Shown piece by piece: positions 6,115-13,875 of a DNA stretch of 18,608 nt. A model generated the notes under the pieces. That model worked only from the letters and a program-made list of their open reading frames with translations, was not told where the DNA came from and did not search any database. The stretch comes from an uncultured Flammeovirgaceae bacterium (GTDB taxonomy: Bacteria > Bacteroidota > Bacteroidia > Cytophagales > Cyclobacteriaceae): positions 1 through 18,608 of the forward strand of contig CAMLLI010000004.1 in NCBI GenBank assembly GCA_946480685.1, written 5' to 3'. The stretch's first letter is position 1. The number at the start of each line of letters is the position of its first letter. The position numbers were made by a program, and so were the translations under genes.

Positions 6115-9100
6115 TTAATTCTTTTTCTGTGAAGTTCCTTTCATCTTGCCGGGAACCTTGTCAAAAGAGTTAATCAGCTTACGCAACAATTCGAAATATA
6201 AAGTAACATACAATATCACGGTCATCAACCAGATTACCAGTATATCAAATGTATAGGTGCTAATGGATGTACCGAATACTTTCTTTACAGGAGCAAAGAA
6301 AGGTGTCCGGTAATTCAATAGTCCTTCTGATTTAGGGTCAAGGAAAATAGGATTGATCTGCTGGATCAACTCACCGTTGTATTCGATGATGCGCTCCTTT
6401 TCCGTTACGTTCTTTACGAGATCAGCAAGACTTTCATTATAGTATGCATCTTTCAGTTGATTGATGTTCTTGCCGGCCTTTTCGATTGTAGCAAACTTGG
6501 CTTCGCGTTTCGCTACAGCTTTGTTATACGTTCCCTGATAGAATGTTTTATAGGCCGCAAAAAAGTCTTCAAGCTTCTTGTTAAATGCAGGTGTAAAGTC
6601 TTTCAATGTCCAGGGCGCTGCAAGTTCTTTTTCTAATCCTTTCTTGAAAAAGTCATCCTGCAAAGTAGACTGTATAACATATAAATCCTTTTGCATGATG
6701 AGTCTCACCGAGTCATTCTTCTCGTTGATGTTCTCCGAGATGAATCTGCGTTTCTTGTCCAGTTCATCTACCAGGAACGAAGAGTGAAAATCAGATAATG
6801 CTTCCAGTCGGTCATCGTCATAGAATGGCTCTTCATATGAGTTGTTCTTGAAATGATATACTGCCATCGCTTCGTAAGCCCAGCGTGAAGCCATCATATC
6901 GGCCACGACAGGAACTTTACCCTTTGTGCTGATGAGATCATTCAGCTTATCGAAGTTGAAGAGCAAACCACTCAGGATCATTTGAGGGATCAGCAACAAC
7001 GGTATCATTACATATACTGTTACTGCCGAGTTGAACGCAGATGAAATGTTAAGTCCGAGTACACTGGCGAAACATGATGTAGTAAACAATACAAGCCAGA
7101 ACGGAAGAAGCATGCTCCACTCGATCTCCAGGATCAGGTTACCGACCAATACAAATGTAAAAGTCTGTATTGCCGAAAGCGTAAAGAGTATAACAAGCTT
7201 GGACATAAGATAACTGTTCCAACTCAAGTTAAGGAACGACTCTCTGCGAAGTATCTTTCGATCGCGAATGATCTCTTCTGCACTTACCGTAAGTCCCATG
7301 AACAACGCTACAATTATACTCATGAGCATAAAGGCAGGGAAGTTCTCGTTGAAGCGGAATATATATTCTCTGCCGCCCGGTGCACTTTTATACTTGATGA
7401 TAAACGCCAGGATCAATGCGAGCAAGGGTGCCTCCAACAGGTTGATAAGCAAGTACTGCTTGTTGCTGAGTTTGGCAAGTGTATCGCGTGTAGCAAAAAT
7501 TATAGTTTGCTTGATGCGAGTAGGGAGCGTGAGCGAATGCGGAGGTTCTTCTTTGATGTCCTCTACCTTGGTGATTTTAAAACGCTCTTTGTATAGGTCG
7601 TACCATTGTGGAGGTGTGATCTTGCGCTTGTTGGTAGGCTGACCGTATTCGTCAACAACCTTTGCTTCAATGATGTTGAAGATCTGCTCCGGGTTAACAT
7701 TACCACACGTCTCGCACTGTCCGCGGTTGCTGTCAACCTGGTGGGTGGATTTCTTGAAGTATGTTACGGCTTCTACCGGAGGACCGTAGTACGCAGGGTA
7801 TCCGCCAGTGTCCATAATCACCATCTTGTCAAACATCTTGTAGATGTCGGATGATGGCTGGTGAATAACCACGAATATAAGTTTACCCTTGAAGGATAAT
7901 TCTTTCAGTAAGTCAATTACGTTTTCAGAGTCACGTGAAGAAAGTCCGGAGGTAGGTTCATCGAGGAAGAGTATAGCAGGCTCGCGTATCAACTCCAACG
8001 CAATGTTCAGACGTTTACGTTGTCCCCCGCTAATGGTCTTATCCAACGGGTTCCCTACACGGAGATCCTTACGCTGGTCGAGGCCGAGGTTCTCGAGTAC
8101 TTCCATCACGCGTGTATGCAACTGCTCTTCTGTAAAGTGAGCAAAGCAAAGTTTCGCGTTATAGTATAAGTTTTCGTAAACGGTAAGTTCTTCAATCAGC
8201 AGATCGTCCTGAGACACATAACCGATTACACCGTGAATCTTTTCTTTCTGTGTATGTATATCAAAGCCGTTGATCAGTATTTGTCCTTTGGAGGGCTCAA
8301 CTAATCCGGCCATTACATTCAGCAATGTAGTTTTACCGGCACCACTGGCACCCATGATACCAATGAGTTTACCGGGGCCTTCTGCTATCAATACATTGCG
8401 CAGACCGATAGCACCATTCGGGAATTTAAGTTCATCGATAATGGCGTTAAAGGAAAGCTTGGTTGTTTTTAACTCCTCGTTGTAGTTGGCAACCAGGTCG
8501 CTATAGTATAGCGCATCACCGGCTTGGGTTTTAATGGTGCTGCCATGGGAGAACAGATATACCCTGTTCGGCTGCATGGTAAAACCATTGAGTATATTCA
8601 GTTCTTCGCCGAGATACTTTGTGAAATACATCTCAACACTCTGCACGCGCATAAAGATCAGGTTACCCTGTATATGGCCATGCACGTGTTTATATAGTTT
8701 ACCTTCTTCTGCCTTGTGATCGGAGTTGAGAAGAAGTATATCAGCGAAATTCAAAGATGAAGAATCTTCGGAGCGTATAAAGCTCTCGATGAGATCGTAT
8801 TCTTCCTGGATTATATTAAATACAGTGGAGACTGTGTTGATGATCTCCATCCGTTGTGGACTAAAGTTCTTATCGGTACTTACCAGCTCCAGCAGTTTTA
8901 TTAATACAACGACCTTTTGCTTTTGCGTAAGTGTTTTGTTGATCTTCTTACAGATACCAAGCGTCTTAACCGAGTCTTTTACAGACGTGAGTTTCTTCTT
9001 GCCATCATCATCATCGTCTGCTTTACCGTATCCGGAGAATTGATCGTAGAGGTCCAGGTACTCTTTAACGGAGTCCTGATCAAGTTCAGTCTGGAAGAAG

Positions 9101-9198
9101 TTGATCACATACAGACGCTCGCGTTCTGTGACCCCGCCATCCTGTTTCGTTATAATTGCAAAAAGTTGTGTGAGGGCTTTGAGTATTTCTTCACTCAT
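6115..9198 (-). CDS. ABCG-like ABC transporter with N-terminal TerB-like domain (ATPase-permease fusion)
   Basis: 1027 residues. Residues 1-145 form an all-helical TerB-like domain with an Asp-rich loop (61-65); 150-250 is an uncharacterised linker domain. The ATPase (about 250-475) has Walker A GASGAGKTT (283-291), Q-loop at SQ (329-330), signature ISGGQRKR (389-396), Walker B ILFLDEP (409-415) and H-loop His446. A CETCGN motif (C495, C498) precedes the permease. TM helices lie near 583-602, 622-641, 666-690, 696-718, 724-745 and 983-1004, the ABC-2/ABCG arrangement for a half transporter that would dimerise in the inner membrane. An unusually long, charged, helical segment (about 746-982) between TM5 and TM6 should be periplasmic. 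All ATPase motifs are intact, so it should be active; the substrate is unknown. It lies just after the siaC terminator and probably starts its own transcript (TACCTTTA at 9221-9228). Confidence 0.92.
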   Translation of the reverse strand: MSEEILKALTQLFAIITKQDGGVTERERLYVINFFQTELDQDSVKEYLDLYDQFSGYGKADDDDDGKKKLTSVKDSVKTLGICKKINKTLTQKQKVVVLIKLLELVSTDKNFSPQRMEIINTVSTVFNIIQEEYDLIESFIRSEDSSSLNFADILLLNSDHKAEEGKLYKHVHGHIQGNLIFMRVQSVEMYFTKYLGEELNILNGFTMQPNRVYLFSHGSTIKTQAGDALYYSDLVANYNEELKTTKLSFNAIIDELKFPNGAIGLRNVLIAEGPGKLIGIMGASGAGKTTLLNVMAGLVEPSKGQILINGFDIHTQKEKIHGVIGYVSQDDLLIEELTVYENLYYNAKLCFAHFTEEQLHTRVMEVLENLGLDQRKDLRVGNPLDKTISGGQRKRLNIALELIREPAILFLDEPTSGLSSRDSENVIDLLKELSFKGKLIFVVIHQPSSDIYKMFDKMVIMDTGGYPAYYGPPVEAVTYFKKSTHQVDSNRGQCETCGNVNPEQIFNIIEAKVVDEYGQPTNKRKITPPQWYDLYKERFKITKVEDIKEEPPHSLTLPTRIKQTIIFATRDTLAKLSNKQYLLINLLEAPLLALILAFIIKYKSAPGGREYIFRFNENFPAFMLMSIIVALFMGLTVSAEEIIRDRKILRRESFLNLSWNSYLMSKLVILFTLSAIQTFTFVLVGNLILEIEWSMLLPFWLVLFTTSCFASVLGLNISSAFNSAVTVYVMIPLLLIPQMILSGLLFNFDKLNDLISTKGKVPVVADMMASRWAYEAMAVYHFKNNSYEEPFYDDDRLEALSDFHSSFLVDELDKKRRFISENINEKNDSVRLIMQKDLYVIQSTLQDDFFKKGLEKELAAPWTLKDFTPAFNKKLEDFFAAYKTFYQGTYNKAVAKREAKFATIEKAGKNINQLKDAYYNESLADLVKNVTEKERIIEYNGELIQQINPIFLDPKSEGLLNYRTPFFAPVKKVFGTSISTYTFDILVIWLMTVILYVTLYFELLRKLINSFDKVPGKMKGTSQKKN

Positions 9199-9220
9199 AG
9201 GTTAGAGATATAGCAATTTA

Positions 9221-9228
9221 TAAAGGTA
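9221..9228 (-). promoter_or_regulatory. Possible -7 promoter element of the ABC transporter gene
   Basis: The minus strand reads TACCTTTA, one base off TAnnTTTG, 22 bases before the ATG at 9198. The spot where a -33 TTG would lie is inside the terminator stem and does not match, so only half a promoter is visible. Confidence 0.3.
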
Positions 9229-9230
9229 TA

Positions 9231-9298
9231 AAAAAATATCGGTTACCAGTCCCTTCAGAACACCACTTTCCGGGTTCGTGTGTTGACTGGTAACCGAT
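9231..9298 (-). terminator. Strong intrinsic terminator closing the che/sia operon
   Basis: Perfect 14-base arms (9238-9251 and 9285-9298, ATCGGTTACCAGTC and its complement) enclose a 33-base loop. Inside, AACAC (9259-9263) pairs with GTGTT (9280-9284) stacked directly on one arm, leaving a 7-base bulge. On the minus strand the stem is followed by A-TTTTTT, a proper U-tract. It lies 32 bases after the SiaC stop codon and separates the signalling operon from the ABC transporter gene. The stem-plus-large-loop shape is longer than usual and could bind a regulator. Confidence 0.88.
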
Positions 9299-9330
9299 TC
9301 ATCCTTAGGAGATTAACCCCCTCAACGACA

Positions 9331-9693
9331 TTAGTACGTTTTAAACTCGAACGGTATTTCTACCAGCTCTGAAAACTCCTGACCGGCCTCTTCCATATCT
9401 TCATCGTCTTCGTGAAAATACCACAGGATCTTCATGCCTTTAATGTCTTCCAGCGCAGATAACACATCCAGTATCAGTTTGGATGATGCTGTGTTGAAGT
9501 ATTCCAGTTTAAAAACGAATTCAGTAGAAGGGTTTGAGTCGCTGCTATATTTCTCAATCCACTCCAATACCGGGCGATAAAACTCGGCAGAGTCTTCAGG
9601 CAGTGAACGACCGGAGATTTCAAAGATTCCGTTTTTCTTATCGAGGATTATTTTCGGTGTGTCTTCTGTTCCTTCCAGATTCAAAATTTCCAT
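9331..9693 (-). CDS. SiaC-like (DUF1987) regulatory phosphoprotein
   Basis: 120 residues, cytosolic, a single DUF1987 domain. Family marks: FEISGRSLPEDSAEFYRPV (residues 24-42), WIEKY (45-49) and YFNTASSK (65-72). In Pseudomonas aeruginosa SiaC is phosphorylated by SiaB and dephosphorylated by SiaA on a threonine that I recall as Thr68; here a Thr in the conserved NTASS context is also residue 68. Unphosphorylated SiaC there activates the diguanylate cyclase SiaD; no GGDEF protein is in this window, so the target here is unknown. The gene is the last of the run, 33 bases after the kinase gene, followed by a strong terminator. The C-terminal part is acidic (HEDDEDMEEAGQEF). Confidence 0.9.
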   Translation of the reverse strand: MEILNLEGTEDTPKIILDKKNGIFEISGRSLPEDSAEFYRPVLEWIEKYSSDSNPSTEFVFKLEYFNTASSKLILDVLSALEDIKGMKILWYFHEDDEDMEEAGQEFSELVEIPFEFKTY

Positions 9694-9726
9694 GGTATAA
9701 AGCTATTTATATTATTCTAAATCAAT

Positions 9727-10275
9727 TTATTCGTTATCTCTCGGCACATTTACTTTCAGACAAAAGAAGCAATACTCTTCGTTCATCTCAGGAAACTCAA
9801 ACTCTAACCTTTCGCCTGATTTTCTTGCCATGTCCACAAAGCCAAGTCCGGCACCACCTTTATCAGAGATCGTGGTGTTCTTGATGATCTCCTTGTAAAG
9901 ATCTTTCAAACCATCTTTATCAAGGCCGTTGATGCGGTCGAGTGCACCTTGCAGTTTGACAACATTTTCCTTGCGGATCGGGTTACCCGTCATGATCGAA
10001 TAACGGTTGGCCTCCTTGCCGATCAGAAAGATCGCGGCATGGCTTCTTACCTGGCCGTCTACCAATTCATCGCTATGTTTCACAATGTTCTGGAGCGCCT
10101 CAACCATCACATTGAACACCTTGCGCTTTATGCTCGATTCCTCGCCGGAAGAATCAAGGTTTCGCTCGGCCATGGACAGTATAGACTTGGTGCTCTCCTG
10201 GGTAAAATCACCCTGAAACACCAGAATCAGTTTCTGCGACATCATGGTGCGGTGCAGGTCATAAATAAAATTCAT
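9727..10275 (-). CDS. SiaB-family (DUF6272) GHKL-type protein kinase
   Basis: 182 residues with a GHKL ATP-binding fold like anti-sigma-factor kinases. An N-box lies at EALQNIVKHS (Glu59, Asn63, His67), where Asn would bind Mg-ATP, and a G-box at KGGAGLGFVDMA (139-150). The usual Asp-x-Gly motif before the lid is replaced by TGNP (96-99), as is typical of divergent members. By homology to Pseudomonas SiaB it should phosphorylate the SiaC-like protein encoded next. It is preceded by a 107-bp gap holding a hairpin and AT-rich sequence, the largest gap in the operon, so its level may be set separately from the phosphatase. Confidence 0.87.
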   Translation of the reverse strand: MNFIYDLHRTMMSQKLILVFQGDFTQESTKSILSMAERNLDSSGEESSIKRKVFNVMVEALQNIVKHSDELVDGQVRSHAAIFLIGKEANRYSIMTGNPIRKENVVKLQGALDRINGLDKDGLKDLYKEIIKNTTISDKGGAGLGFVDMARKSGERLEFEFPEMNEEYCFFCLKVNVPRDNE

Positions 10276-10342
10276 GCGTCAGAAGATTAGATTAAAATTG
10301 ATTGAGATTCACTAAGTTAAAATTTATTTTATTTTAAAATCC

Positions 10343-10366
10343 ACCTTCGCTTTCAAAGCGTGAGGT
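10343..10366 (-). promoter_or_regulatory. Hairpin between phosphatase and kinase genes (possible attenuator or RNA-processing site)
   Basis: On the minus strand ACCT-CA-CGCTT-TGA-AAGCG-A-AGGT folds into a 9-bp stem with a small internal loop. It begins 17 bases after the phosphatase stop codon and is followed by GGATTTTAAAATAAAATAAATTTT, a broken U-tract, so partial termination is plausible. A TAACTTAG (complement of 10312-10319), one base off the -7 consensus, follows, but without a -33 TTG. The stretch 10276-10382 holds nothing else I can identify. Confidence 0.45.
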
Positions 10367-10382
10367 TGGGTCTTTTACTGGT

Positions 10383-13300
10383 TTAAAACTTTATCCCGAT
10401 CAGCAACACGTCATCTGTCTGCTTATGGTCGCCTCGCCAGCCTTCCCATTCCTGATCAAATATAGTTACAGCTTCGTTCATGGACGATGTATGAACGCGT
10501 TCAATTATATCACGCACGCGCTTCGGTCCAAACTTACGCCCTTCCGGTCCGCCAAACTGATCCGGGAAACCATCCGAACTGAAGTAGATGGAGTCACCTT
10601 CATTTAACTTAACGTAGGTATTGGTAAAGTTAGTCTGGTTCTTAAATATACCACCACCAATCGGGAATTTATTACCTTTCACTTCTTCCATGGCACCGCT
10701 CTTCATAATATATAGCGGGCGGTGTGCTCCGGCATACTCTACTTCGCGTGTAGCCATGTTGATCTTACACAACGCGATGTCCATACCATCTTTCGTTGTT
10801 GAGTCTTCATCCTGGCGCAGGGTTGTTGTTACACCTTCATCCAGTAAGTCGAGTATCTTGCCAGGCTCGGTGATCTTACGGCTTCGAACGATATCGTTCA
10901 GCAGGAAGTATCCGATCAACGACAACAAAGCTCCCGGTACACCGTGACCTGTACAGTCAACGGCTGCGATAAAGATCTCTTCTTTGATCTGTACGAACCA
11001 AGGGAAGTCTCCGGAAACGACATCGCGTGGTTTGTAAAGTATAAATGAATCAGGCAATGCACGGCTTATCACGCGGCTGTTCGGAAGAATAGCAGTCTGG
11101 ATACGCTTCGCATAGTTTATACTTTCGGTGATCTTCTTGTTCTTGTTCTGGATCTCGAGCTCAATCATCTTCCGCTCGGTAATATCGTGCGATACAACGA
11201 GTACAGATTCCAGTTTATTAGACTCATCAAATTCAGGTATAGCATTTACCTGCATGATGCGTTTACCCATCTCAGAAGGGAAATCCATTTCAGTATCCGC
11301 TTTCTGGTTGGTAGCATTTACCTGTTCAACAACTTTCAGCCAGCCTTCCAGTACGGACTGATCCAGCTCGGCATCTTTTACTTTCTTGTTGAGGAAGTAG
11401 GATGGATGTTTGCCGGTATATTCTTCGATCACCGGGTTGATATAGGAGATCGATTCGCCTTCGAGACGTGTGATAAGGTCGAGCGAGTTTTCGGAGAGAG
11501 CCTGCATCTTACTGCGCATGCGTTGCTCCAGCTCTGCTCTTCTGCGTTCGGTTATATCGCGTGAGTTAAGGATATAGCCGTGGATCGCAGCATTCGACAT
11601 GAAGTTTGTTCCGGTTGATTCGATCCAGATAAAGCTTCCGTCTTTGGTGCGGTACTCATATTGCGTTGTAACTTTTTCATCTGGATTCTCGGACAGTTTA
11701 CGGAACAGATCTTTGAAGTTGTCACGGTAATCCGGGTGTACCTTGTCGATGTCGCTCTTGCCGATCATCTCTTTCTGTCCATAACCAAGAATGGTTTCAA
11801 CAGAAGGAGAGATATAGCGGATGCTCTCGTCTTCTTCGTAGATGGTAATAACCTCGGAAGCATTTTCGAGCAGAAGCTGCATACGCTTTTGTGTACGATT
11901 CACTTCTTCGATTTGCTCTTCGAGTTTCTGGTTTGAGCGTTGCAGTTCTTCCTGTGTCGCCTGCATTTCTTCTGCATTCTGGCGAAGTACTTCCTGCTTT
12001 TCTTTCAGCTCATTACTCATCTCCTGCGATTCTGCCAGGAGTATACGTGTACGTTCGTTTACTTTGATGTTAAAGATGGTACGCGCCAGGATAAGTGAAA
12101 GCTCCTGTACGAATTTTACCTGCGAAGGATCGAACTTACGGAAGCCGGCAAACTCCAGCACACCATATACTTCTTCGTTGGTAATAAGTGGTACAATCAA
12201 TATACAGGAAGGGCGTTGATCACCTAATATACCCGAAGTGATGGTTACATAATCATCCGGTATCTCGGTACGCATAACCGTATCTTTTTCAGCGGCAGCT
12301 TGTCCAACAAGTCCTTCTGCAAATTTGAATTTTGCCTTTAGGTACTTTTTACGATTGTAAGCGTAGCTTGCGCGCATCTCGATTACTGCCGGTGAATTTT
12401 CATCGTTCACCACGTAGAATGCACCCTGTATAGCACCGATCTTTTCAAGTATAAACTTGATCACATCTTCGCCAAGTGCATCGATGGAATCGTGCATACG
12501 AAGAATCTCACTGATCTCGGCAACACCGCGCACAATCCAGTTACGCTCTTTGTCTCTTCTTTCGTTCTCGATCAGGTTGTTACGCATGTCGATCAGCGAG
12601 AGACCGAGTATATCATTTTCACTGGCCGGTTTAAAGGCTGTGTCATATTTACCTTCACCAATGCGCTTGGCAAATTCTGCATTGCCGCGCAGGGTGTGTA
12701 CAAGTTCGTTTACTTTGGTGCCCATCTGTCCAAACTCGTCACTGCTGGTCTGCTCGGAATTCTCCGGCAACACACCTTGCGCCACCAGGCTTATGGTATT
12801 ACGCATAGCATATAATGGGCGCGTTAGTGAGCGGGCGAAAAGCATCGCCAGGAAAATGGCGAGAGCAACGATACAAAGACCGGCATAAGTAAATGTGCTG
12901 ATCAGTCCTTTTGCATCGCCATGCGCTTCAGCAAGATCCATCTTCGCGATAAGCGCCATGTTCTTCCCTACTTTGCGCGCGGTTTGCAGAATGGTGTTTC
13001 CGTTCAGGTCTTTACCGGTAGTAGGTATAGTTTTACCTTCTACTGCATCGGCAAAACCTTTTACAAATTGTTCGTTCGGATTATAGAGTATGATGGCTGA
13101 TGAAGTATCGCCACGCAACGGACTCACTATTGCTATTTTCTTTGATGTAGGATCTACGCGGCCCAGCAGAAGTTCGCCGGTTTGCCCGAGCCCGTGATAG
13201 TTCTTCAGTGTTTTATAGGCAGGAGTGAGGTTGAGCTTTACAATGATGAGTTGCTGGCTGCCACTGTTGTTGGTAACAGCACCCGCTGCGTATGAGAAGT

Positions 13301-13856
13301 AATTCTTTTTAGTCTTATCGCGAAATACAGATGTAAAGTGTATATCATTTTTAGCGCGTTCGAAAGTTATACCATCCGGATCGATAAAATTACCTTTTAC
13401 ATTCGGGTCGGTAGACGCTACAACGGCACCGGTAGGCGAAGTGATAATGATATCGTCTACTTCAAATATATACTTCTGCTCTTCGAGGAAACCGACCAGA
13501 CCACCACCATCGGTTGGTTCGCTTGCTGCTGCTGAATCAGGTGCAGCGGTTGCATCGGGAGCTCCCATCATGGCCATCAGGTCCATACCACCGCCACCGG
13601 CAGCTGCGGCACCGTCACCTTTCTTGATGGTTTCGGAGTTCTTGAGAACCTCTACAGCTATAGCTGCCTTCTCGAAGTAAGTGTTGAGGTAAGCAGCGCG
13701 ATTATCGGCCAGCGCATTGAGTGTAGCTGAATACTTTTCCTGGTTTGTTTTCAGGTGATAATCGTAACTAAAAAAACTGATCGCGGCTACAGCCACGAGC
13801 GACACCGCGAGTATTAAAATCGTAATCTTGGTGCTGACGTTTATGCTTTTCATCAT
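10383..13856 (-). CDS. Membrane sensor SpoIIE/PP2C-type phosphatase (SiaA-like): Cache-HAMP-GAF-PAS-PAS-SpoIIE
   Basis: 1157 residues counted from the ATG at 13856, which lies 19 bases after the previous stop codon; an in-frame TTG at 13904 would add 16 residues and overlap that gene, and is less likely. Order: TM1 (11-29), periplasmic Cache-like sensor (about 35-320) with an Ala/Gly/Met-rich low-complexity insert (82-120), TM2 (about 321-341), HAMP (342-394), GAF (455-600), coiled coil (604-660) with RQNAEEMQATQEE (625-637), PAS (660-770), PAS (784-896), SpoIIE phosphatase (934-1157). Metal-binding motifs are present: SGDFPWF, DCTGHGVPGA, SSDGFPDQ and KQTDDVLL, with Asp950, 967, 1095 and 1148/1149; Pro replaces the usual Tyr/Thr after SGDF and SDGF. 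Like SiaA it should dephosphorylate the SiaC-like protein encoded two genes later, with activity set by the sensor domains. Confidence 0.9.
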   Translation of the reverse strand: MMKSINVSTKITILILAVSLVAVAAISFFSYDYHLKTNQEKYSATLNALADNRAAYLNTYFEKAAIAVEVLKNSETIKKGDGAAAAGGGGMDLMAMMGAPDATAAPDSAAASEPTDGGGLVGFLEEQKYIFEVDDIIITSPTGAVVASTDPNVKGNFIDPDGITFERAKNDIHFTSVFRDKTKKNYFSYAAGAVTNNSGSQQLIIVKLNLTPAYKTLKNYHGLGQTGELLLGRVDPTSKKIAIVSPLRGDTSSAIILYNPNEQFVKGFADAVEGKTIPTTGKDLNGNTILQTARKVGKNMALIAKMDLAEAHGDAKGLISTFTYAGLCIVALAIFLAMLFARSLTRPLYAMRNTISLVAQGVLPENSEQTSSDEFGQMGTKVNELVHTLRGNAEFAKRIGEGKYDTAFKPASENDILGLSLIDMRNNLIENERRDKERNWIVRGVAEISEILRMHDSIDALGEDVIKFILEKIGAIQGAFYVVNDENSPAVIEMRASYAYNRKKYLKAKFKFAEGLVGQAAAEKDTVMRTEIPDDYVTITSGILGDQRPSCILIVPLITNEEVYGVLEFAGFRKFDPSQVKFVQELSLILARTIFNIKVNERTRILLAESQEMSNELKEKQEVLRQNAEEMQATQEELQRSNQKLEEQIEEVNRTQKRMQLLLENASEVITIYEEDESIRYISPSVETILGYGQKEMIGKSDIDKVHPDYRDNFKDLFRKLSENPDEKVTTQYEYRTKDGSFIWIESTGTNFMSNAAIHGYILNSRDITERRRAELEQRMRSKMQALSENSLDLITRLEGESISYINPVIEEYTGKHPSYFLNKKVKDAELDQSVLEGWLKVVEQVNATNQKADTEMDFPSEMGKRIMQVNAIPEFDESNKLESVLVVSHDITERKMIELEIQNKNKKITESINYAKRIQTAILPNSRVISRALPDSFILYKPRDVVSGDFPWFVQIKEEIFIAAVDCTGHGVPGALLSLIGYFLLNDIVRSRKITEPGKILDLLDEGVTTTLRQDEDSTTKDGMDIALCKINMATREVEYAGAHRPLYIMKSGAMEEVKGNKFPIGGGIFKNQTNFTNTYVKLNEGDSIYFSSDGFPDQFGGPEGRKFGPKRVRDIIERVHTSSMNEAVTIFDQEWEGWRGDHKQTDDVLLIGIKF
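11946..11984 (-). other. Shared coiled-coil motif RQNAEEMQATQEE in the phosphatase
   Basis: Thirteen codons encode RQNAEEMQATQEE between the GAF and first PAS domain. The same motif (RQNMEEMQATQEE) is in the HAMP-GAF sensor at 16648-16686, with different synonymous codons (cgc/cga, gaa/gag, gcg/gct), so selection is on the protein. It contains E-E-x-x-A-T, the pattern of chemoreceptor methylation sites. Confidence 0.8.
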
Positions 13857-13875
13857 ACGCGTTTGACGCTTCCGT

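Noticed and set aside
8917..9213. Plus-strand 98-aa frame opposite the TerB-like domain
   Set aside because: Shadow of the ABC transporter N-terminus, which has strong domain support.
11842..12219. Plus-strand Ser/Cys-rich 125-aa frame
   Set aside because: Antisense of the GAF/coiled-coil part of the phosphatase; the Ser/Cys richness is the complement of Glu/Gln/Ala codons.
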